Position numbers and translations under genes: made by a program
Notes under the pieces: generated by a model
What the model saw: the letters and a program-made list of their open reading frames with translations, nothing else
Told to the model about the DNA's origin: nothing
Databases searched by the model: none
Shown: in pieces, positions 6,783 to 10,692 of the stretch
How positions within the stretch are numbered: the first letter of the stretch is position 1
Layout of the letters: each line of letters starts with the position of its first letter
Source of the DNA: Microvirga sp.
GTDB lineage: Bacteria > Pseudomonadota > Alphaproteobacteria > Rhizobiales > Beijerinckiaceae
Assembly (NCBI GenBank): GCA_022241475.1
Contig: JAKOMT010000010.1
Coordinates: 48,293 to 58,984 of the forward strand
DNA length: 10,692 nt
Reading direction: 5' to 3'

Positions 6783-9461
6783 ATGACGAAGTGGGTCTAC
6801 ACCTTCGGCGACGGCAAGGCCGAAGGCGAGTCGGGCATGCGCAACCTGCTCGGCGGCAAGGGCGCCAATCTCGCCGAAATGGCGAATCTCGGCCTGCCCG
6901 TCCCGCCCGGCTTCACCATCACCACCGAAGTCTGCACCTGGTTCTACGAGAACGGGGACACCTATCCCCAGGGGCTGAAGGACGAGGTCGCGGAAGCCCT
7001 CGCGCATGTCGGGCGCCTGACCGGCCGCGTCTTCGGCGACGCCGCCAATCCGCTCCTCGTGTCTGTGCGTTCTGGCGCCCGCGCCTCGATGCCGGGCATG
7101 ATGGACACCGTGCTCAATCTCGGCCTCAACGACGCCACCGTCGAGGCGATGGCGCAGGAATCCGGCGACGAGCGCTTCGCCTGGGATTCCTATCGCCGTT
7201 TCGTCACGATGTACTCCTCGGTCGTTCTCAACGTCGAGCATCACCTGTTCGAGGAGGCGCTCGAAGACTACAAGGAGCGCCGCGACCTCCATCTCGACAC
7301 CGAGCTCTCAGCCGCCGACTGGCGCCATCTCGTCGGAGTGTACAAAGGCATCGTCGAGAAGGAGCTCGGCCGCGCCTTTCCGCAGGACGCGCAGGAACAG
7401 CTCTGGGGCGCGATCGGCGCCGTGTTCGGCTCCTGGATGACGCCGCGGGCCATCAAGTATCGCGAATTGAACGCCATTCCGTCGAGCTGGGGCACCGCCG
7501 TCAACGTGCAGGCGATGGTGTTCGGCAACATGGGCGACACCTCCGCGACCGGCGTCGCCTTCACGCGCAATCCCTCGACCGGCGAAAAGGCGCTCTACGG
7601 CGAGTTCCTGATCAACGCGCAGGGCGAGGACGTGGTGGCCGGGATCCGCACGCCGCAGGACATCACGGAGGTCGCGCGCATCGCGTCGGGCTCCGACAAG
7701 CCGTCGATGGAAGCGGCGATGCCCGAGGTCTACGCCGAGCTCGTGCGCATCTACGGGGCGCTCGAAGCCCATTACCGCGACATGCAGGACATGGAGTTCA
7801 CGGTCGAGAAGGGCAAACTCTGGATGCTCCAGACGCGCAACGGCAAGCGCACCGCCAAGGCCGCCCTCAAGATCGCCGTCGACCTCGTCGCCGAGGGCGT
7901 GATCGGGGAGGAGGAGGCCATCACCCGCGTCGAGCCCGCCGCGCTCGACCAGCTCCTGCATCCGATGATCGACCCGAAAGCCCCGCGCGACGTCATCGCG
8001 TCGGGCCTGCCCGCATCGCCCGGCGCCGCCTGCGGCGCCATCGTCTTCTCCTCGGACGCGGCCGAGACCGCAAAGAAGGCCGGCCGCAAGGTCGTGCTCG
8101 TGCGCGTCGAAACCTCGCCGGAGGACATCCACGGCATGCACGCCGCCGAGGGCATCCTGACGACCCGCGGCGGCATGACCTCGCATGCGGCGGTCGTCGC
8201 GCGCGGCATGGGCAAGCCCTGCGTCTCGGGAGCGGGCTCGATCCGCGTCGACTACAAGGCCGGCACGTTGACCGTCGGCGGTCGCACCTTGCGCGAGGGC
8301 GACGTCATCACGGTGGACGGCGGCTCGGGACAGGTGCTCGCCGGGGAAGTGGCGATGCTGCAGCCGGAGCTGTCGGGCGACTTCGCCACGCTGATGGTCT
8401 GGGCCGACAAGATCCGCCGCATGCGCGTGCGCGCCAACGCGGAGACGCCGCTCGACGCGCAGACCGCGCGCAAGTTCGGCGCCGAGGGCATCGGTCTGTG
8501 CCGCACCGAGCACATGTTCTTCGACACGGGACGCATCGTCGCCGTGCGCGAGATGATCCTCGCCGACGATGAGGCCGGCCGCCGCGCCGCGCTCGCCAAG
8601 CTCCTGCCGATGCAGCGAGACGACTTCACGCGCCTGTTCACCATCATGAGCGGCCTTCCGGTGACGATCCGCCTGCTCGATCCGCCGCTGCACGAATTCC
8701 TGCCGCATTCGGACGCGGAGATCGCGGAGGTCGCGCAGGCGCTCGGCGTCTCCACCGAGAAGCTGCGCCGCCGCGCCGCCGAGCTGCACGAGTTCAACCC
8801 CATGCTCGGCTTCCGGGGCGTGCGCCTCGCCGTCGCCTATCCCGAGATCGCCGAAATGCAGGCGCGCGCGATCTTTGAGGCGGCCGTGGCCGCAGCGCGC
8901 GAGACGGGCGCGCCGGTATCGCCCGAGGTGATGATCCCGCTCGTGATGGCGCAACCCGAATTCGATCTCGTCAAGGCCCGCGTCGACGCCGTCGCCCGCG
9001 AGGTGATGGCGGAGGCCGGGGTCACGATCGAGTACCAGGTCGGCACCATGATCGAGTTGCCGCGCGCCGCATTGCGCGCCGGCGAGATCGCCCGCACGGC
9101 GGAGTTCTTCTCCTTTGGCACGAACGACCTCACGCAGACGACGCTGGGCATTTCGCGCGACGACGCGGCGTCGTTCCTCGGGACCTACGTCCAGAAGGGT
9201 CTGCTCGAACACGACCCGTTCGTGACCCTCGACCAGGAGGGCGTCGGCGAGCTGGTGGCGCTCGCCGCCGAGCGCGGCCGCGCGACGCGTCCGGATCTCA
9301 AGCTCGGGATCTGCGGCGAGCATGGCGGCGACCCGGCCTCCATCGCCTTCTGCGAGCGCCAGCGGCTCGACTACGTCTCCTGCTCGCCCTACCGCGTCCC
9401 CATCGCCCGCCTCGCGGCGGCGCAGGCGGCGTTGTCGAAGGAGGCGCGGTCGCTGGCTTGA
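6783..9461 (+). CDS. ppdK: Pyruvate, phosphate dikinase
   Basis: 892 residues, full length. It interconverts pyruvate, ATP and phosphate with phosphoenolpyruvate, AMP and pyrophosphate in the cytoplasm, linking gluconeogenesis and central carbon flow. The N-terminal ATP-grasp part starts with GGKGANLAEMANLGLPVPPGF (from 24). The swivelling phosphohistidine domain contains TTRGGMTSHAAVVARGMGKPC with catalytic H468, and T466 at the place where PPDK regulatory proteins phosphorylate other members. The C-terminal PEP/pyruvate barrel has R574 (CRTEH), R630 (VTIRLLDPPLHEFLP), E758 (MIELPR), N781 (FGTNDLTQ) and catalytic C844 (GICGEHGGDP). All sit 13 positions after the counterparts I recall for the Clostridium symbiosum enzyme. 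AGGGG lies 6 bases before the ATG; a GTG immediately upstream (6780) is an equally placed alternative. The frame is open further upstream but without family sequence. Confidence 0.98.
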   Translation: MTKWVYTFGDGKAEGESGMRNLLGGKGANLAEMANLGLPVPPGFTITTEVCTWFYENGDTYPQGLKDEVAEALAHVGRLTGRVFGDAANPLLVSVRSGARASMPGMMDTVLNLGLNDATVEAMAQESGDERFAWDSYRRFVTMYSSVVLNVEHHLFEEALEDYKERRDLHLDTELSAADWRHLVGVYKGIVEKELGRAFPQDAQEQLWGAIGAVFGSWMTPRAIKYRELNAIPSSWGTAVNVQAMVFGNMGDTSATGVAFTRNPSTGEKALYGEFLINAQGEDVVAGIRTPQDITEVARIASGSDKPSMEAAMPEVYAELVRIYGALEAHYRDMQDMEFTVEKGKLWMLQTRNGKRTAKAALKIAVDLVAEGVIGEEEAITRVEPAALDQLLHPMIDPKAPRDVIASGLPASPGAACGAIVFSSDAAETAKKAGRKVVLVRVETSPEDIHGMHAAEGILTTRGGMTSHAAVVARGMGKPCVSGAGSIRVDYKAGTLTVGGRTLREGDVITVDGGSGQVLAGEVAMLQPELSGDFATLMVWADKIRRMRVRANAETPLDAQTARKFGAEGIGLCRTEHMFFDTGRIVAVREMILADDEAGRRAALAKLLPMQRDDFTRLFTIMSGLPVTIRLLDPPLHEFLPHSDAEIAEVAQALGVSTEKLRRRAAELHEFNPMLGFRGVRLAVAYPEIAEMQARAIFEAAVAAARETGAPVSPEVMIPLVMAQPEFDLVKARVDAVAREVMAEAGVTIEYQVGTMIELPRAALRAGEIARTAEFFSFGTNDLTQTTLGISRDDAASFLGTYVQKGLLEHDPFVTLDQEGVGELVALAAERGRATRPDLKLGICGEHGGDPASIAFCERQRLDYVSCSPYRVPIARLAAAQAALSKEARSLA

Positions 9462-9500
9462 GGCGGCCGAGGCGGGGACGGTTCGCGCTTGGAACACGCC

Positions 9501-9538
9501 GGAGTTCCCTCCCCTCAGGGGAGGGTTAGGGTGGGGTG
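9501..9538 (+). repeat. REP-like palindromic repeat, copy A
   Basis: The core 9507-9525 is a 9-bp perfect dyad (CCCTCCCCT, centre C, AGGGGAGGG) followed by the tail TTAGGGTGGGGTG. A linker-like stretch (from about 9485, GCGCTTGGAACACGCCGGAG) precedes it and matches the one before copy C. It lies 39 bp after the ppdK stop and could also protect the 3' end of that transcript. Confidence 0.85.
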
Positions 9539-9539
9539 T

Positions 9540-9557
9540 TTCGCGCGAAAGCGCGAA
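9540..9557 (+). other. 7-bp hairpin with GAAA tetraloop downstream of ppdK
   Basis: TTCGCGC and GCGCGAA form a perfect 7-bp stem closed by a GAAA tetraloop, a very stable GNRA form in RNA. It is placed between repeat copies A and B. An alternative pairing, CGAAGC (9554-9559) with GCTTCG (9568-9573), overlaps its 3' arm. No U-run follows. It may end or stabilise the ppdK message. Confidence 0.5.
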
Positions 9558-9595
9558 GCTGGCGGGCGCTTCGTTCGGGGATGTCGGCGCTATCC

Positions 9596-9630
9596 GCCCC
9601 ACCCCCGCCCTCCCCTGCGGGGAGGGAGTT
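9596..9630 (-). repeat. REP-like palindromic repeat, copy B (inverted)
   Basis: Read on the minus strand this is the same element as copy A. The core 9608-9626 has a perfect 8-bp stem (CCCTCCCC with GGGGAGGG, loop TGC), and the GGGTGGGG tail lies on its left as drawn. Together with copy C it forms a head-to-head pair joined by a 23-base linker containing GCGCTTGAACCACC. Confidence 0.85.
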
Positions 9631-9653
9631 CGGTTTGCGCTTGAACCACCGCC

Positions 9654-9691
9654 GGAGTTCCCTCTCCTCAGGGGAGGGCTAGGGTGGGGTG
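9654..9691 (+). repeat. REP-like palindromic repeat, copy C, overlapping the DUF559 gene end
   Basis: The core 9660-9678 (CCCTCTCC, loop TCA, GGGGAGGG, one G-T pair) is followed by CTAGGGTGGGGTG. The CTA at 9679-9681 is the TAG stop of the DUF559 gene on the other strand, and the next three codons of that gene (Thr-Pro-Pro) are also repeat sequence. Confidence 0.88.
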
Positions 9692-10074
9692 GCTCGCGCT
9701 ATCCGCTCCCGCGCGGCCGCCAGGATCGTCTCGACGACCCCATCCAGATTCTCGAAAACCTCGGCGTTCCAGAACCTCAGCACCCGAAACCCGAGGCGCG
9801 CGAGCGTCGCGTCGCGCCGCTGGTCCCGGACGGCCTCGCCGTCGAAACCGTGATGCCCGCCGTCGATCTCGACCACGAGGCGATGCTTGAGCGCGGCGAA
9901 ATCGACGATGTAGCGGTCGATGGGAACCTGCCGGCGGAAGTGGTGCCCCTGATCGCGCAGCTGGCGCAGCGCCAGCCAGATCCGCGCCTCGGCCGGCGTC
10001 ATCGCCTTGCGCAGCCGACGCGCCTCGTCGATGGACGTCGTCGCGGCGGGACGGCCGGAGCGGCGAGGATGCAT
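9679..10074 (-). CDS. DUF559 (Vsr-like fold) endonuclease domain protein
   Basis: 131 residues, a whole small DUF559 protein. This family belongs to the restriction-endonuclease-like superfamily near the very-short-patch repair nuclease Vsr; its cellular role is not established. Visible family elements are LRKAMTPAEARIWLALR (about 21-37), the HHFRRQVPIDRYIVDF block (44-59) with R47/R48 and D58, the core LVVEIDGGHH (66-75) with E69 and D71 as likely metal ligands, D84 and R86/R87, then GFRVLRFWNAEVFENLDGVVETI (95-117). No signal peptide. The ATG at 10074 is preceded by AGGA at 6 bases, and TATAAT lies about 25 bases upstream. The last three codons and the stop lie in REP-like copy C, and an inverted copy D lies 82 bp upstream, so the gene is bracketed by the repeats. 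It may be a mobile passenger or the enzyme that handles them; both are inference. Confidence 0.92.
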   Translation of the reverse strand: MHPRRSGRPAATTSIDEARRLRKAMTPAEARIWLALRQLRDQGHHFRRQVPIDRYIVDFAALKHRLVVEIDGGHHGFDGEAVRDQRRDATLARLGFRVLRFWNAEVFENLDGVVETILAAARERIARATPP

Positions 10075-10098
10075 CGGTCGTCCTGAATGCTATTTATA

Positions 10099-10104
10099 AT
10101 TATA
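10099..10104 (-). promoter_or_regulatory. Possible -10 element for the DUF559 gene
   Basis: On the minus strand a perfect TATAAT lies within an AT-only run (10091-10110), 24 bases before the ATG, which would give a short leader of about 18 bases. The hexamer 17 bp further upstream (TCATCA) matches TTGACA in only three positions, so the -35 is weak. Confidence 0.4.
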
Positions 10105-10155
10105 ATTTTACCGTGATTACGTGATGACGGCTAGCGATTTCGCTTGGGCGCCGAC

Positions 10156-10190
10156 CGCCCCACTCCAGCCCTCTCCTGCGGGGAGGGAGC
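10156..10190 (-). repeat. REP-like palindromic repeat, copy D (inverted)
   Basis: Same orientation as copy B. The core 10169-10187 pairs CCCTCTCC with GGGGAGGG (one G-T pair, loop TGC). To its right the sequence GCGCCCGAACCACC (10198-10211) matches the linker between copies B and C, after which similarity fades. It stands upstream of the DUF559 gene, facing copy C at the other end. Confidence 0.85.
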
Positions 10191-10237
10191 CAGGTAAGCG
10201 CCCGAACCACCCCGCTCTCCAGAACCCGGAATGCAAT

Positions 10238-10252
10238 TTCCGCATGGCGGAA
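10238..10252 (+). promoter_or_regulatory. Dyad upstream of the aldehyde dehydrogenase
   Basis: TTCCGC and GCGGAA form a perfect 6-bp dyad around ATG, 72 bases before the dehydrogenase start and next to a short AT-rich stretch (GAATGAGAATAAAT). This placement would suit an operator, but no clear -35/-10 pair is seen and the regulator is unknown. Confidence 0.3.
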
Positions 10253-10324
10253 TGAGAATAAATCGGTTGCGCGGATGCGCCAAAATACCGATCTTGCCGC
10301 CCTCCGTCACAGCCCGAGGACCGC

Positions 10325-10692
10325 ATGACGACGCTCCCTTCCGCCCGCGACGAAGCCCTCTCGATCCTCCGCCGTCTCGGCGTGGACGACGGCGCTTTCG
10401 CGCAAAGCGGCATGCCGGCGCGTTCCCCGATCACGGGCGAGATCGTCGCGCATGTGCGCGAGACGACGCCGGAGGAGGCGCGGGCGATCATCGGCCGGGC
10501 GCATGAAGCCTTCCTCGCATGGCGCAACGTCCCCGCCCCCCGGCGCGGCGAACTCGTGCGGCTTTTGGGCGAGGAGCTACGCGCGTCCAAGGACGATCTC
10601 GGCCGTCTCGTGACGCTGGAGGCCGGCAAGATCGTCTCCGAAGGCCTCGGCGAGGTGCAGGAGATGATCGACATCTGCGATTTCGCGGTCGG
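10325..10692 (+). CDS. ALDH7-type aldehyde dehydrogenase, N-terminal part (partial)
   Basis: The gene runs off the right edge; 122 codons are visible from the ATG at 10325, preceded by GAGGA at 4 bases. The translation has the ALDH start SPITGEIVAHVRETTPEEA, the AHEAFLAWRNVPAPRRGELVRLLGEELR segment (about 60-86), and LVTLEAGKIVSEGLGEVQEM followed by IDICDFAVG (about 94-122). The EAGK-x4-GLGEVQEMIDICDFAVG wording is typical of the antiquitin (ALDH7) branch, whose bacterial members oxidise piperidine-6-carboxylate/aminoadipate semialdehyde in lysine breakdown with NAD+ (AmaB in Pseudomonas). The catalytic Cys and Glu lie outside the window, so activity cannot be judged. The assignment to ALDH7 is firm; the substrate is inferred from the family. 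It is probably cytoplasmic. Confidence 0.92.
   Translation, partial: MTTLPSARDEALSILRRLGVDDGAFAQSGMPARSPITGEIVAHVRETTPEEARAIIGRAHEAFLAWRNVPAPRRGELVRLLGEELRASKDDLGRLVTLEAGKIVSEGLGEVQEMIDICDFAV

Noticed and set aside
7308..9602. 764-codon open frame on the minus strand
   Set aside because: It is the antisense shadow of ppdK; the plus strand carries all PPDK active-site motifs.
10091..10110. AT-only run as an insertion target or origin
   Set aside because: It lies right where a -10 of the DUF559 gene is expected; there are no DnaA boxes, iterons or target duplications to support another role.
9485..10190. CRISPR array from the repeated CTCCCC/GGGGAG units
   Set aside because: The copies alternate in orientation, are unevenly spaced (one interval contains a gene) and have no cas genes; they are REP-like palindromes.

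Overview
The window is about two-thirds G+C, with codons ending mostly in G or C. Gene content (GlyRS beta subunit close to pyruvate phosphate dikinase, a PCu(A)C copper chaperone, a DUF559 nuclease and CTCCCC/GGGGAG palindromic repeats) points to an alphaproteobacterium, most likely Hyphomicrobiales (Rhizobiales). I cannot name the genus. No rRNA, tRNA, CRISPR array, insertion sequence or phage gene is visible. This is mostly an ordinary chromosomal stretch with one small repeat-and-nuclease island at its right side.

Layout. Positions 1-2838 are on the minus strand. They hold the first 43 codons of a DEAD-box RNA helicase (1-131), a family 5 ABC-type solute-binding protein without a signal peptide (274-1755), a periplasmic PCu(A)C copper chaperone with a His-rich tail (1854-2396), and a small exported Cys-rich DUF2946-like protein (2446-2838). 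The last two look like a copper operon. From 3010 the plus strand takes over: glyS (3010-5187), a 400-residue disordered Arg/Pro-rich protein of unknown function (5383-6585) behind a near-consensus sigma-70 promoter, and ppdK (6783-9461). Positions 9462-10324 hold four copies of a REP-like palindrome. Two of them, in inverted orientation, bracket a DUF559 (Vsr-like) endonuclease gene on the minus strand (9679-10074). The window ends inside an ALDH7-type aldehyde dehydrogenase (from 10325, plus strand).

How the genes work together. The two minus-strand copper genes probably cooperate in periplasmic copper handling. glyS and ppdK are housekeeping genes, and from memory they are near neighbours in other Rhizobiales; the unknown protein sits between them with its own promoter. 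glyQ, the usual partner of glyS, is not next to it. The aldehyde dehydrogenase resembles the piperidine-6-carboxylate/aminoadipate semialdehyde dehydrogenases of lysine breakdown.

Most worth following up: the DUF559 gene bracketed by inverted REP-like repeats, one of which supplies its last codons and stop; the disordered protein and its strong promoter; a 16-bp tandem duplication across the glyS stop codon; a 15-bp triplication inside glyS; and the leaderless solute-binding protein.
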